DNA of 64,000 nucleotides from Pseudomonas synxantha BG33R (lineage in GTDB: Bacteria > Pseudomonadota > Gammaproteobacteria > Pseudomonadales > Pseudomonadaceae): NCBI RefSeq assembly GCF_000263715.2, contig NZ_CM001514.1, positions 2,404,936-2,468,935 on the forward strand, given 5' to 3'. Made by a program: the position numbers and the translations under genes. The notes under the pieces are model-generated. The model was not told the origin of the DNA and did not search any database. It saw nothing but the letters and a program-made list of their open reading frames with translations. Positions 1 through 9,374 of this stretch are shown one piece after another. Position 1 is the first letter of the stretch, and each line of letters starts with the position of its first letter.

Positions 1-1
1 G

Positions 2-844
2 CGCATGGGTACGGCCAAGTCGGTGGTCAGTCAACGGCTCCAGCAGTTGGAGAAACGCTTGGGCAGCATTCTGCTCGAGCGCGGACGCCAGGTGCGCCTG
101 ACCGAGCCAGGTCAGGTGTTCTACAGCCATTGCGTGCGCATCCTGGCGGATGTCGACGACGCTGAAGACGCGGTGCTCGCGTTCCAGTCGAGCCTGCGCG
201 GCAACTTGCGGCTGTCGGCGCCGATGGCGTTCAGCATTCGTTACCTGACACCGATCCTGGCGGCCTTTGCCGTGCGCTACCCACAGTTGCGGCTGGATGT
301 GGAGTTCGACGACCGTTACGTCAATCTGCACGAAGAAAACTTCGATGCGGCTATCCGCATCGGGCAATTACCCGATTCCTCTCTGGTAGCCAAGACCATT
401 GCGGCCAACCGCCATGTGATCTGTGCCAGTCCTGCTTATCTTGCGGTCCACGGCACACCGCAAATGCCGGCAGAACTGGCGAACCACTTTGGCTTGTTGT
501 ATGTGCACCGCGAACCCCATGGCATGTGGACGCTGCCGGTGGATGATGTTTTGGGATCGTTCCGCGTACGCTGCCGGATGCGCACTAACAATGGCCATCA
601 ATTGATGGAAGCGGCCAAGGCCGGTATGGGGCTGGCGATTTTGCCGGCGTTCCTGGCGACTGAAGCGATAGTGACTGGCGAACTGATGGAAGTGCTGCCT
701 GAGTTTGCGCCCCGCGGTGGCACTATTTCGATGGTGTATCGCCAGTCTCATCGCGGCTCAGCCAAGCTGGAAGCCTTGGCCAACTTCTTGAGCGAACAGA
801 TCGGCAGCCCGCCGGTGTGGGAGCAACTGCTCGCACAGCCTTGA
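2..844 (+). CDS. LysR-family transcriptional regulator (5' truncated by window edge)
   Basis: The frame is open from the first bases of the window and begins inside the helix-turn-helix (AKSVVSQRLQQLEKRLG matches the recognition helix and linker helix of LysR proteins). About 25 N-terminal residues are therefore missing and the internal ATG at 5 is not the real start. The rest is a normal LysR effector-binding domain, with the pattern LRLSAPMAFS at the start of the domain and a C-terminal half with FDAAIRIGQLPDSSLVAK. It probably controls the oxidoreductase/aldehyde dehydrogenase pair that follows on the same strand. The effector cannot be read from the sequence. Confidence 0.9.
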   Translation, partial: RMGTAKSVVSQRLQQLEKRLGSILLERGRQVRLTEPGQVFYSHCVRILADVDDAEDAVLAFQSSLRGNLRLSAPMAFSIRYLTPILAAFAVRYPQLRLDVEFDDRYVNLHEENFDAAIRIGQLPDSSLVAKTIAANRHVICASPAYLAVHGTPQMPAELANHFGLLYVHREPHGMWTLPVDDVLGSFRVRCRMRTNNGHQLMEAAKAGMGLAILPAFLATEAIVTGELMEVLPEFAPRGGTISMVYRQSHRGSAKLEALANFLSEQIGSPPVWEQLLAQP

Positions 845-847
845 GGC

Positions 848-885
848 GTTCGTAAAAAGCGAAACGTCGATTCGTTTTTTACCGG
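848..885. terminator. Inverted repeat / bidirectional terminator-like hairpin after the LysR gene
   Basis: GTAAAAAGCGAA (852-863) pairs with TTCGTTTTTTAC (871-882), 11 of 12 positions, directly after the LysR stop codon. T-rich and A-rich arms allow termination in either direction. A related copy lies at 15706-15743, so it may also be a small dispersed repeat. Confidence 0.5.
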
Positions 886-963
886 CTTATTCGAGTCATA
901 CCACTGTTTTAGGCTCATTCCCAATAGACGAATCCAACCTGGCGTCTGATCGGGAGAATGGGC

Positions 964-2604
964 ATGAACAACAACACCCTCGAGAGTCCAGCACGGCGCG
1001 CGGTGATGGCGGGCACCGTGGTGGTGGCCGCGACGCTGGCGGCAGGCAGCGGCCTGGCACAGGCGCTGGAACCTTCCGGCAAAACCGGCAAAACCCCAGG
1101 TGCAGGCGTGGCGGTAGATGTGCTCATCGTCGGCGGCGGTTCGGCCGGCGCGGTCCTGGCCCGGCGCTTGAGCGAGAACAGCAAGCGCCAGGTGCTGCTG
1201 CTGGAGGCCGGTCACAGCTACGGTCCGCGTCAGTACCCCGAGATTCTCGCCAAGAGCGATATCGTCGGTGCCAATGGCAACCCTGAATTCGAATGGGGCT
1301 ACAAGACCCAACCCGGTTACATCGATCATCCCATTGGTGCGTTGCGCGGCAAGGTGCTGGGGGGCAGTTCAGCCATCAACGGTGCCGTAGCGATTCGCGC
1401 ACGGCCCGAAGACTTCAAGCGCTGGGACCTGCCGGGCTGGAGCTACGAAGACATGTTGCCCTCGTTCAAGAAACTGGAAACCCACAGCGGCGGTGCCAGC
1501 GCTTTGCACGGCCATGACGGGCCGCTGCCGGTGCACCAGTTGGATCGCGCCGACGTCACCCCCATGCAGCGGGCCTTTATCGACGCCAGCGTGAGCAATG
1601 GCTTCAAGGTGATCGGCGACTTTGACGGCGCGGATGCCAATGGTGTCGGCCCGTACCCGATGAACATCGTCAACGGCGTACGGGTCAACACCGGTATGGC
1701 TTACCTCACCGATGAAGTGCGTGCCCGCAACAACCTGCATATTCGTCCCGATAGCCTGGTGGACAAGGTGTTGTTCGACGGCAAACGCGCCATCGGTGTG
1801 CAACTGGCCAATGGCGAAAAACTCCTCGCCGGTGAAGTCATCCTCTCGGCCGGCAGCTATGGCAGCGCCGCGATTCTTCTGCGTTCCGGCGTTGGCCCGG
1901 GTGATGACTTGCGGGCCCTGGAGATTCCCGTGGTGGCCGATCTTCCGGTGGGCAAGCATTTGGTGGACCACCCGTTCTACTACAACGCCTACGCCGCCAA
2001 GCCCGAGTTGATTGGCGGCCAGTCCCCGGCCATTGGCGCCAAAGTCTGGACCCACAGCAGTCACGCCAAAACCGGTGAGTTGGACTTGCATATCACCGCC
2101 ACCCACCTGTTTCCCCACGACCAGAGCCCAACCAACGTCGGCTTTGTGCTCGCCGTGGCACTCACCCGGCCACTGTCCCGAGGCACGGTGTCGCTGGCCA
2201 GTGGTGACCCGTTCGTGGCACCGAAGATCGACCTTAACTTTCTGGCTGAGGCCGGCGACCGCCAGCGTCTGTTGGAGGGGATTCGTATGGCCCGCAAAAT
2301 TGGCGCGACGGCCCCCCTGAACGGCCTGATCGCCTCCGAGCTCAACCCGGGCCAGGGCAATGATTCCGACGAAGCCCTGCTGGCCAGTGCTCGCGCGAGT
2401 CTCGATACCTATCACCACCCCGCCTCCACCGCGCCGATGGGCCGGCCAGGCGACCCGCACGCAGTGGTCGACCTCGAAGCCAAGGTTCTGGGCCTGCAAG
2501 GCCTGCGCGTGGTGGATGCGTCGATATTTCCTGACGTGCCGTCCGTGGCCACCAACCTGACCGTGATTGCCACCGCCGAAAAAATTGCCCGCCGCTACGC
2601 CTGA
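964..2604 (+). CDS. GMC-family FAD-dependent oxidoreductase with Tat signal
   Basis: A 546-residue glucose-methanol-choline oxidoreductase, oxidising an alcohol to an aldehyde with FAD. The N-terminus ARRAVMAGTVVVAATLAAG is a twin-arginine-type export signal, so the folded flavoprotein is probably periplasmic. VDVLIVGGGSAGAVLARRL is the dinucleotide-binding motif and GKVLGGSSAING is the GMC signature. The C-terminus has the YHHPASTAPMG segment and VPSVATNLTVIATAEK, which carry the catalytic region. ATG 964 is preferred over ATG 958 because GGGAG at 952-956 is well spaced only for 964. The next gene follows 17 bases later and encodes an aldehyde dehydrogenase, so the pair likely runs alcohol to aldehyde to acid. 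The substrate is unknown. Confidence 0.88.
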   Translation: MNNNTLESPARRAVMAGTVVVAATLAAGSGLAQALEPSGKTGKTPGAGVAVDVLIVGGGSAGAVLARRLSENSKRQVLLLEAGHSYGPRQYPEILAKSDIVGANGNPEFEWGYKTQPGYIDHPIGALRGKVLGGSSAINGAVAIRARPEDFKRWDLPGWSYEDMLPSFKKLETHSGGASALHGHDGPLPVHQLDRADVTPMQRAFIDASVSNGFKVIGDFDGADANGVGPYPMNIVNGVRVNTGMAYLTDEVRARNNLHIRPDSLVDKVLFDGKRAIGVQLANGEKLLAGEVILSAGSYGSAAILLRSGVGPGDDLRALEIPVVADLPVGKHLVDHPFYYNAYAAKPELIGGQSPAIGAKVWTHSSHAKTGELDLHITATHLFPHDQSPTNVGFVLAVALTRPLSRGTVSLASGDPFVAPKIDLNFLAEAGDRQRLLEGIRMARKIGATAPLNGLIASELNPGQGNDSDEALLASARASLDTYHHPASTAPMGRPGDPHAVVDLEAKVLGLQGLRVVDASIFPDVPSVATNLTVIATAEKIARRYA

Positions 2605-2621
2605 CCCAAGGAATGTACCCA

Positions 2622-4079
2622 ATGAACCCGACACCGGTTTTGAGCTGGATTGACGGCCTGTGGCTGGACTCCGGCGACTACAAGGATTCTATCGACCCGG
2701 CCACCGGCCAGCGTATTGGCCGCTACGCCGAGGGCGGGCTGAAGGAAGCGGAGCAGGGAATCAGTGCCGCGCACCGGGCTTTTAGCGAGACATCGTGGAA
2801 GGACGATCGCAGTTTGCGGGCGCAGGTCCTGCTGGAGCTGGCAGACGCCTTTGAGCGCCACTCGGAGGAACTGATCGACACCCTGGCCCTGGAGAACGGC
2901 AAGATCAAACCTGAAGCTGAGTTTGAGGTCAGCATGGTGCCTGGTAAGTTGCGTTATTACGCAGGCCTGGCCCGTACCGAATATGGCCGTGCGGCTGAGC
3001 CTGCTATGGGGAAAATCTCTCTGGTACTGCGCCAGGCCGTCGGCGTTGTGGGGATTATCGTGCCGTGGAACTCGCCCGTCGTGCTGATGATTCGCTCTCT
3101 GGCCCCCGCATTGGCGGCAGGTTGCACCGCTGTGATCAAAATGCCGGGGCAGACCGCCCAGACGAATAGCCTGGTGGCGCGCATTTTGTCTGAATCCGTA
3201 TCGCTACCTCGAGGCGTGGTCAACCTGTTCAGCGAACTGGGCGCCGCTGGCTCCAAACACTTGGTGGAGTCTTCCCAGGTGCCGGTGATCAGTTTCACCG
3301 GCAGCACCGCTACCGGTCGCGCCATCTCGGCGGCAGGTGCGCAACACCTCAAGCGGTTTGGCCTGGAGCTGGGAGGCAAGACCGCGATGGTGGTGTTTTC
3401 CGACGCCGATATAGATGCCGTGGTGCCGACTCTGGAGAAAGCGCTAACGGTGTTCGCCGGGCAGTTCTGCATGACCGGTTCACGGCTGTTAGTGCAACGC
3501 GAGATAGCCTTGGAACTGACAAAAAGACTGGTTGTTAGACTCGCGGCGGTACGAGTCGGTCCCGCAGCGGACCCGCTCAGTGAGATGGGGCCATTGATTG
3601 ATAAGGCTAACGTACAGCGGGTCAACCGGTTGGTAGAGGAGGCGATCAGCGCGGGTGCACAGGTCATTGTGCGGGGCGGCCCAGTGAACCAGGGGCCGTT
3701 GGCAGCCGGCGCTTTTTACCGTCCGACGTTGCTGCAGGTCACGGACCCGAAAATGCCCATCGTCCAGGAGGAGACCTTTGGCCCGGTGCTGACACTGCAA
3801 GTGTTTGATAGCGAAGCCCAGGCTATCGAGTTGGCGAACGACAGTGAGTACGGCCTGGCAGCCAGTGTCTGGACCCGTGACCTGGACCGCGCCTTGCGTG
3901 TCGGCCGGGAGCTGGAAGCTGGTACCGTGTGGGTCAACGACTGGGCGGTAGTCTACGACGAGTTCGAGGAAGGTGGGTTCAAGCAGTCCGGCCAGGGACG
4001 CCTGAATGGCGTCGCGGCCATGGATGACTTTGTGGAGTACAAACATATCGCCCTCAACCCGGGACTGCGCTTGAGCTGA
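2622..4079 (+). CDS. NAD(P)-dependent aldehyde dehydrogenase
   Basis: A 485-residue aldehyde dehydrogenase of normal family length. Visible motifs are the PWNSPVVL cofactor loop, FTGSTATGRAI at the nucleotide site, FGLELGGKTA with the general-base glutamate, and the catalytic cysteine in FAGQFCMTGSRL. QEETFGPVL and GGFKQSGQGR are the usual C-terminal signatures. ATG 2622 is chosen over ATG 2613 because AAGGA at 2608-2612 abuts the first but sits nine bases from the second. It should oxidise the aldehyde made by the preceding GMC enzyme. A strong terminator follows, closing a two-gene operon. Confidence 0.92.
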   Translation: MNPTPVLSWIDGLWLDSGDYKDSIDPATGQRIGRYAEGGLKEAEQGISAAHRAFSETSWKDDRSLRAQVLLELADAFERHSEELIDTLALENGKIKPEAEFEVSMVPGKLRYYAGLARTEYGRAAEPAMGKISLVLRQAVGVVGIIVPWNSPVVLMIRSLAPALAAGCTAVIKMPGQTAQTNSLVARILSESVSLPRGVVNLFSELGAAGSKHLVESSQVPVISFTGSTATGRAISAAGAQHLKRFGLELGGKTAMVVFSDADIDAVVPTLEKALTVFAGQFCMTGSRLLVQREIALELTKRLVVRLAAVRVGPAADPLSEMGPLIDKANVQRVNRLVEEAISAGAQVIVRGGPVNQGPLAAGAFYRPTLLQVTDPKMPIVQEETFGPVLTLQVFDSEAQAIELANDSEYGLAASVWTRDLDRALRVGRELEAGTVWVNDWAVVYDEFEEGGFKQSGQGRLNGVAAMDDFVEYKHIALNPGLRLS

Positions 4080-4088
4080 CGTGTTTTT

Positions 4089-4119
4089 GCCCGTGCACCT
4101 GCTGTGCACGGGCCTTTTT
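4089..4119 (+). terminator. Rho-independent terminator
   Basis: Perfect 10-bp stem, GCCCGTGCAC (4089-4098) with GTGCACGGGC (4104-4113), a five-base loop and a CTTTTT tail, directly after the aldehyde dehydrogenase stop. Confidence 0.9.
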
Positions 4120-4192
4120 AGGAGCTGTCCCTGTATATGAGCGCTGTGCCAACCCTGTTGAGTATTTCATCCTGGTCGTACGGGCCTGAGTC

Positions 4193-5224
4193 GTGAGACT
4201 TGCAGGCCGATGGCGTGTCCTGGCGCTGATCGGACTACTGTCAGGCCCGATCGCCGTCGCCAGCCGTTTAACCCCTGAGCCCGAAGCCAACACCGTGATA
4301 AACCCTAACTCCCTGTACGACGCCTTGCTCGACGCCCTATACGCCACGTTTGGCAACCATCCGGGGTTTCGCGTGACCCACGCCAAAGGTGTGCTGGTCA
4401 GCGGCACCTTTGTGGCCAGCGCGGCTGCCGGGCGACTGAGCATCGCGCCTCATCTGCAAGGCCAACCGGTTTCAGTGCTGCTGAGGTTCTCCAATTTCAG
4501 CGGGTTGCCCGCCACCCCTGACGGCGACCCGATGGCCAGCCCCCATGGACTGGCGATTCGCTTTGCCTTACCGGATGATCAAGCCACGGACATCGTCGCA
4601 CATTCCTTCAATGGTTTTCCGGTAGCCACCCCCGAGGAGTTCCTGAGTTTTCTGCAAGGTATCGCCGCGAACGCCGCTACGCCGCCCAATCCGGCGCCGT
4701 TGCAGACGTTTTTGGCCGGACATTCTCGGGCAAAAGCTTTTCTCGACAACCCGAAACCGGCACCACGTAGCTACCTCAGCAGCACGTATTTTGGGGTTAA
4801 TGCGCTGCTGTTCAAGGGTCCTGACGGTGTGTTACGGGCGGGGCGTTATCGCATTGAGCCGCTACAGATCGAAGCGACCTTGAATGAGAGCCAGGCGGCA
4901 CAGCCGGCGGATTACCTACAACATGAGCTCGCTCACCGTTTGGGTCGGGCAACTGTGACCTTGCGCTTGATGCTGCAGCTGGCGCAGCCGACCGACGTGG
5001 TCAGCGATGGCTCCATCCCCTGGCCTGAAAGCAATCCAAAGGTCGAACTGGGCCAACTGAGGCTAGATCGACTGATCCCGTTCGAAGAGCAGATCGCGAC
5101 CCAACAGCGCCTGGATTTCAACCCGGGGCGCTTGCCATTAGGTATCACACCCAGTTCCGACCCAATGGTTGGCGCACGAGAGGGAATTTACCAACGTGCT
5201 CTGATCCGCAGGCAGCAACATTGA
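4193..5224 (+). CDS. Catalase-fold (SrpA-like) haem peroxidase, exported
   Basis: A 343-residue minimal catalase-family protein, shorter than the roughly 480 residues of normal catalases. The GTG start is followed by a hydrophobic export segment (VLALIGLLSGPIAVAS). The distal histidine is in VTHAKGVLVSGTF, and the region RFSNFSGLPATPDGD to SPHGLAIRF is the catalase core. A tyrosine near the C-terminus, in REGIYQRAL, is the probable haem ligand, in the same place as the DPMV..R...Y motif of the SrpA group. It likely removes organic peroxides or hydrogen peroxide in the periplasm. No clear ribosome site supports the GTG, so the start is provisional. It stands alone between a terminator and an IS remnant. 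Confidence 0.8.
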   Translation: MRLAGRWRVLALIGLLSGPIAVASRLTPEPEANTVINPNSLYDALLDALYATFGNHPGFRVTHAKGVLVSGTFVASAAAGRLSIAPHLQGQPVSVLLRFSNFSGLPATPDGDPMASPHGLAIRFALPDDQATDIVAHSFNGFPVATPEEFLSFLQGIAANAATPPNPAPLQTFLAGHSRAKAFLDNPKPAPRSYLSSTYFGVNALLFKGPDGVLRAGRYRIEPLQIEATLNESQAAQPADYLQHELAHRLGRATVTLRLMLQLAQPTDVVSDGSIPWPESNPKVELGQLRLDRLIPFEEQIATQQRLDFNPGRLPLGITPSSDPMVGAREGIYQRALIRRQQH

Positions 5225-5779
5225 TGAAGTGGCTTGGATGATGACGAGGATCTTCTGATGATCCGGATATCAAGACTTTGGCGTGGAATTCACTGGCGAA
5301 CAGGATTCTTGGTGTAATCAATGGTTTCTGGGGGGGCGCGGCTTATCGTTGCGTCAAGGCACTATCGTCGATGCCACACTGATTCATGCGCCCAGTTCGA
5401 CCAAGAAAAAGGACGGAAAACGCGATCCTGAGATGCATCTGACCAAGAAAGGCAACCAATACTATCTTAGGCGCCAAAGCCCATATCGGTGTCGACGACG
5501 GGTCAGGCCTGGTGCACAGCGTGGCGCAGTACTTACAAAAATCATGGAAAACGTAGCTCCCTGTACAAAGCGATACGCAAGATCGAGAAGACCAAGGCCC
5601 AGGTTCGCGCCAAGGTCGAGCACCCGTTTCGGGTGATCAAGCGCCAGTTTGATTATGAAAGAGTAGGCTTTCGAGGCTTGGTCAAGGATACTGCACAGAT
5701 GGTGACATTGTTTGCCCTGTCAAACCTGTGGATGGCACGCCGATATTTGTTGGCGCACGCAGGAGAGGTGCGCGTGTAA
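5225..5779 (+). pseudogene. IS5-family transposase remnant, internally deleted
   Basis: Two out-of-phase pieces of one IS5-type DDE transposase. The first contains [16 protein letters not shown] and TKKGNQYY, around the first catalytic aspartate. The second holds the C-terminus, from [20 protein letters not shown] through [20 protein letters not shown] to the end. Between them [19 protein letters not shown] is readable in a third frame and then runs straight into the YK.HGKRS segment, so the middle of the gene, including the second aspartate, is deleted. The 5' part is also missing. It cannot be active, and no inverted repeats were identified. Confidence 0.85.
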
Positions 5780-6062
5780 TGCAGAAAATGGCGGCCGAAA
5801 AGCGCTGCGCCTTGTAGCGGCCGGAATGGCTAAAAAATGAAGAGAGCGGGCCAAATTTCGACGTGGGTCGTTTTTTAAAAAGTGCTGACGGCTCGATAGC
5901 TGGAAAATATAGGGCTATTTGAGACCATCCCTAAAGACGATCGGCGGTTTGCCTTCTTCTACAAGCCGCGCAGCCACATAAAATTTTACTGAGAGCGCAA
6001 CGGATTCTGTCTCTGGCCCAAACCCCCTTGAGTCTGCCTCGCTAACCGTTTATGCAGCCAGC

Positions 6063-6470
6063 GTGTTGACGACCCACAGCGTGTGTCGCCCTTCACTTTG
6101 TTGGTTTTTGGGCATTACAGCCGCGACCAGAAAAAGTGTGAACTATGCCGCAACGACGGCCTCTTATAGGGCGGTGATAGTGTTAGCGTACCAAGATCAC
6201 CGGTTTAGACTTTATGTCATTAATGAGGTAGGGAATAGTTCTTGGAGAAGATACTCCGATGAGCATGTTAAAGCGGGGCTTTCACAATCCAAGGCCACTG
6301 TCGCGGACTTGGCGTATGTGAAGGAGCGACTAGAATCTGAGCATCTGTCAGCACTCGACAAGGTGGCGTCATCGGTTGGCGCTGATCTCAACATGCAGAA
6401 AATGCTGGGTTCGAAGCAGGTGGCCACTAGCTACAAAATCAATGAGGCCTTGACAGTTAAAGATCTTTGA
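6063..6470 (+). CDS. Uncertain small hypothetical protein
   Basis: An open frame of up to 135 residues in a lower-GC stretch after the IS5 remnant. The convincing part begins near 6174 (VIVLAYQDHRFRLYVINEVG) and ends in a helical, charged segment. GTG 6063 has no clear ribosome site, and a GTG near 6138 or 6174 is equally possible. I recognise no family. It could be the tail of a gene damaged by the IS5 insertion. The bases between 5780 and 6062 show nothing else. Confidence 0.25.
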   Translation: MLTTHSVCRPSLCWFLGITAATRKSVNYAATTASYRAVIVLAYQDHRFRLYVINEVGNSSWRRYSDEHVKAGLSQSKATVADLAYVKERLESEHLSALDKVASSVGADLNMQKMLGSKQVATSYKINEALTVKDL

Positions 6471-6708
6471 GGGTCTACCTTCGGATATTGTGTAAATTTC
6501 GACGTCACGTTCAGCGACCTACAGGGAAAAAAGCCGAATCCCTTTCTGCGAGCCCAAGAAAATAGCCCGTCTAATGGAAGGGGGCGATGGCAGATCACGG
6601 CACCCTTGACTTATTCCCCATTCGTATCTGCACAGGACGTGCAGAGCCTGCCGGATACTTGGCAGGCAATAACACCAGGGAGGTACATCCACGCAAGAGG
6701 AAATGCAA

Positions 6709-7398
6709 ATGAGCGCATCAGGTAACGCTGCAAACTTTAATGGCCAAAAGCCGACGATTGATCCCGCCGACACCGCCATGTTGCTGATCGACCACCAGAG
6801 TGGTCTGTTCCAGATCGTCAAGGACATTGATGTTCCTCAGTTGCGCGCCAACGCCATCGCGTTGGCCAAGGCCGCGACCCTGTTGAAAATCCCGGTCATC
6901 ACCACTGCTTCGGTGCCCCAAGGCCCCAACGGCCCGCTGATTCCGGAAATCCACGAAGCAGCCCCGCACGCCAAGTACGTCGCCCGCCGCGGCGAAATCA
7001 ACGCCTGGGATAACCCTGAGTTCCACGCCGCCGTCAAAGCCACCGGCAAGAAGACCCTGGTGATTGCCGGCACACTGACCAGCGTGTGCCTGGCGTTCCC
7101 GTCCATCGCGGCGGTGCATGAAGGCTACAAAGTGTTCGCCGTGGTCGACGCTTCGGGCAACCACTCCAAGCTGGCGACCGACCTGACTGTCGCACGCCTG
7201 GCTCAAGCCGGCGTGGTGCCGATTGACATCATGGGCACGCTGTCGGAGCTGCAAGGCTCCTGGAACCGTCCAGATGCCCAGGAGTGGGCAAATGTCTACA
7301 CCCAGGCCATGCCGCACTACCAACTGCTGATCGAGAGCTACATCAAGGCCCAGGAAGTGGCAAACAACCACGAAGAACTAGACTCACAGCGCAAGTAA
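6709..7398 (+). CDS. Isochorismatase-family cysteine hydrolase (YcaC-like), copy 1
   Basis: A 229-residue isochorismatase-like hydrolase. The catalytic aspartate is in [13 protein letters not shown] and the nucleophilic cysteine in [23 protein letters not shown] is the conserved middle motif. ATG 6709 is better placed than ATG 6703 relative to the AGAGGA ribosome site at 6696-6701. It is clearly a paralogue of the next gene but has an extra N-terminal 15 residues and a different C-terminus. YcaC-type enzymes are cytoplasmic hydrolases of unknown natural substrate. The 64-base gap to copy 2 contains only a weak GCCC/GGGC hairpin, so the two are probably co-transcribed. Confidence 0.88.
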   Translation: MSASGNAANFNGQKPTIDPADTAMLLIDHQSGLFQIVKDIDVPQLRANAIALAKAATLLKIPVITTASVPQGPNGPLIPEIHEAAPHAKYVARRGEINAWDNPEFHAAVKATGKKTLVIAGTLTSVCLAFPSIAAVHEGYKVFAVVDASGNHSKLATDLTVARLAQAGVVPIDIMGTLSELQGSWNRPDAQEWANVYTQAMPHYQLLIESYIKAQEVANNHEELDSQRK

Positions 7399-7462
7399 AA
7401 GCGGCTGGTCCTTTGCGGTGCGCCCATTTCGGGCGACACCTTTATTTATCAGGAGTTTGATC

Positions 7463-8089
7463 ATGTCTACACCCTACGTTCGCTTGGACAAAAACAACGC
7501 CGCCGTGCTGTTGGTCGACCATCAGGCTGGCCTGCTGTCCCTGGTCCGCGACATCGACCCGGACAAATTCAAGAACAACGTGATGGCCCTGGCTGATCTG
7601 GCCAAGTACTTCAAGCTGCCGACCATCCTCACCACCAGCTTCGAAACCGGCCCTAACGGCCCGTTGGTTCCAGAGCTCAAGGCGCTGTTCCCGGATGCCC
7701 CGTACATCGCCCGTCCTGGCCAGATCAATGCCTGGGACAACGAAGACTTCGTCAAGGCCATCAAGGCCACCGGCAAGAAGCAACTGATCATTGCCGGCGT
7801 CGTGACCGAAGTCTGCGTGGCATTCCCGGCGCTGTCGGCCTTGGCCGAGGGCTATGAAGTGTTTGTTGTGACCGACGCTTCTGGCACGTTCAACGAACTG
7901 ACCCAGCAATCGGCCTGGGCTCGTATGTCGGCCAATGGCGCGCAACTGATGACCTGGTTTGGCCTGGCCTGCGAGCTGCATCGCGACTGGCGCAACGATA
8001 TCGAAGGTTTGGGCGCTTTGTTCTCCAGCCATATTCCGGACTATCGCAACCTGTTCACCAGCTATAACGTGTTGACTGAAGGCAAGTAA
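7463..8089 (+). CDS. ycaC: YcaC-like isochorismatase-family hydrolase, copy 2
   Basis: A 208-residue protein, the exact length expected for YcaC, with LLVDHQAG (catalytic Asp), RPGQINAWDNEDF, and VVTEVCVAFPAL (nucleophile Cys). The C-terminal part, with AQLMTWFGLACELHRDW and SHIPDYRNL, is characteristic of YcaC proper. ATG 7463 follows a CAGGAG ribosome site, and the longer open frame back to 7418 has no support. The substrate is unknown. It forms a tandem pair with the gene before it, and a decayed third member of the superfamily follows, suggesting repeated local expansion. Confidence 0.92.
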   Translation: MSTPYVRLDKNNAAVLLVDHQAGLLSLVRDIDPDKFKNNVMALADLAKYFKLPTILTTSFETGPNGPLVPELKALFPDAPYIARPGQINAWDNEDFVKAIKATGKKQLIIAGVVTEVCVAFPALSALAEGYEVFVVTDASGTFNELTQQSAWARMSANGAQLMTWFGLACELHRDWRNDIEGLGALFSSHIPDYRNLFTSYNVLTEGK

Positions 8090-8158
8090 GCCAAAATGCG
8101 GGGGCTGTGCGGGTATCGGCAGTCTTCTCCGCTTTAGTCTTGGAGAGCGAGCGTTCAG

Positions 8159-8523
8159 ATGGCAAGGCACAAGGTTCAATCCAACGACCCGTTGTTGACG
8201 CAGACAACCGTGCCGTGCCGTGCTGTTGATTGATCACCAATACCTCCAACTGCTGGCGGTTCGTTCCCATTCAGCGGAAGCGGTAGTCACCAACACTACC
8301 TTGTTAACGTTGGACAAGAGGCAAAGATTCTTAATGTCCCGACTCTGTTACCATAACTTATGCTAAGTAGCAAAAAGTATTCCAAGGGCTGGAGACAGTA
8401 TTTACCAAGCAGCGACCTGTCGATCGTATCAGCTTGAACTCTTGGGATGATTCTCAGGTGCGCAATTGGGTGAAGAAATCCGGCAAGGTGGTGATTGCGG
8501 GGTTGTGGCGCAAGCCTGCTTGA
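8159..8523 (+). pseudogene. Isochorismatase-family hydrolase, decayed third copy
   Basis: Only fragments remain. DADNRAV and, one frame away, AVLLIDHQYLQLLAVRSHS represent the N-terminus with the catalytic Asp. After a scrambled 100 bases comes TKQRPVDRISLNSWDDSQV, followed by KSGKVVIAGLW, the region before the nucleophile. The expected TEVC is replaced by RKPA and a stop, so the catalytic cysteine is gone. The DR.S.NSWDD and AGLW patterns match a different isochorismatase subgroup from the two YcaC-like neighbours, so this is not simply a duplicate of them. Confidence 0.75.
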
Positions 8524-8895
8524 GCTTTTCAGTATTGAGTAGACTAGCGAACGGTTACGAAAATAGATCGTAATCGATATGGCGGGTGGGGGCGTGGAGG
8601 GTCATGAGCGTAGCGTGCAGCGCATGGCACAATTTGTTGTCTGACCACTGACCGTAGTGGCCGATATCAGAGAATTGCAACGGAGTTGGTCTCGAGACGA
8701 AACAGCAGGTGATGTGTCGAAGCTCTTTACCGAGTTAGGAGTGGTAACTTCTCGTGCTTAGCGAAGGGACCCGCTGACGGCCGTGCCCCTATAAATACTT
8801 CTGTCTTTTTTGGATGTTTAACTTATCCGATGCCTCACTCAGCTTAAATGATCGTTGAGGCTAGTCGGGCCTGTACTCATAGGAGTGATTTAACC
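8524..8895. other. Non-coding stretch before the DoxX gene
   Basis: No coding frame, RNA gene or repeat could be recognised here. It presumably holds the promoter of the DoxX gene; a TATAAATA tract lies near 8792, but no convincing -35 box was found. Confidence 0.4.
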
Positions 8896-9279
8896 ATGAA
8901 TATTATAATGCTCGCTGGGCGAGTCCTAATTAGTTTGCTTTTTATTTGGAGTGGTCTGGGTAAATTGATGAACTATGGAGCAGCGATAGATTATATTAAT
9001 AGTGCTGGATTGCCATTCGCTTCACTAGCCTATTTTATTGCCCTTGGTGTAGAGTTGATCGTCGCTCCAGCGCTATTGCTTGGTTTTAAAACCAAGATGG
9101 CAGCGGCGATCATCGGTGCCTTTTCCGTTGTGGCGGCTGTGCTTTTTCATCTCCATCCAGACGATGCTAACCAAATAACACACTTTATGAAAAACCTGAC
9201 CATCAGTGGTGGTCTGTTGTACGTATTTGCCGGGGGCGGTGGGGCGTACAGCTTGGACAGTTCACTTAGTAGGAACTAA
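8896..9279 (+). CDS. DoxX-family integral membrane protein
   Basis: A 127-residue protein with about four hydrophobic segments: MLAGRVLISLLFIWSGLGKL, FASLAYFIALGVELIVAPA, AAIIGAFSVVAAVLFHL and a last glycine-rich helix. The FIWSGLGKL start is the DoxX signature. DoxX proteins are small inner-membrane proteins linked to quinone or redox stress; their reaction is not settled. ATG 8896 is chosen because AGGAGTG lies just upstream. Base composition is AT-richer than that of the next genes. It heads a same-strand run with OsmC and pirin genes, both connected to oxidant or electrophile stress. Confidence 0.85.
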   Translation: MNIIMLAGRVLISLLFIWSGLGKLMNYGAAIDYINSAGLPFASLAYFIALGVELIVAPALLLGFKTKMAAAIIGAFSVVAAVLFHLHPDDANQITHFMKNLTISGGLLYVFAGGGGAYSLDSSLSRN

Positions 9280-9374
9280 TGACTTAGATAATTTGTTTAA
9301 GTTCTGGCGCACTTTACATCGTGCGTCCGGCTCCTTTTAACGAAATAATATCAAACATGCTCGGAAGTTCTTCT

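Noticed and set aside
1369..2634. A 421-codon open frame on the minus strand opposite the GMC oxidoreductase
   Set aside because: Composition and lack of motifs mark it as antisense shadow; the plus-strand gene has all GMC signatures.
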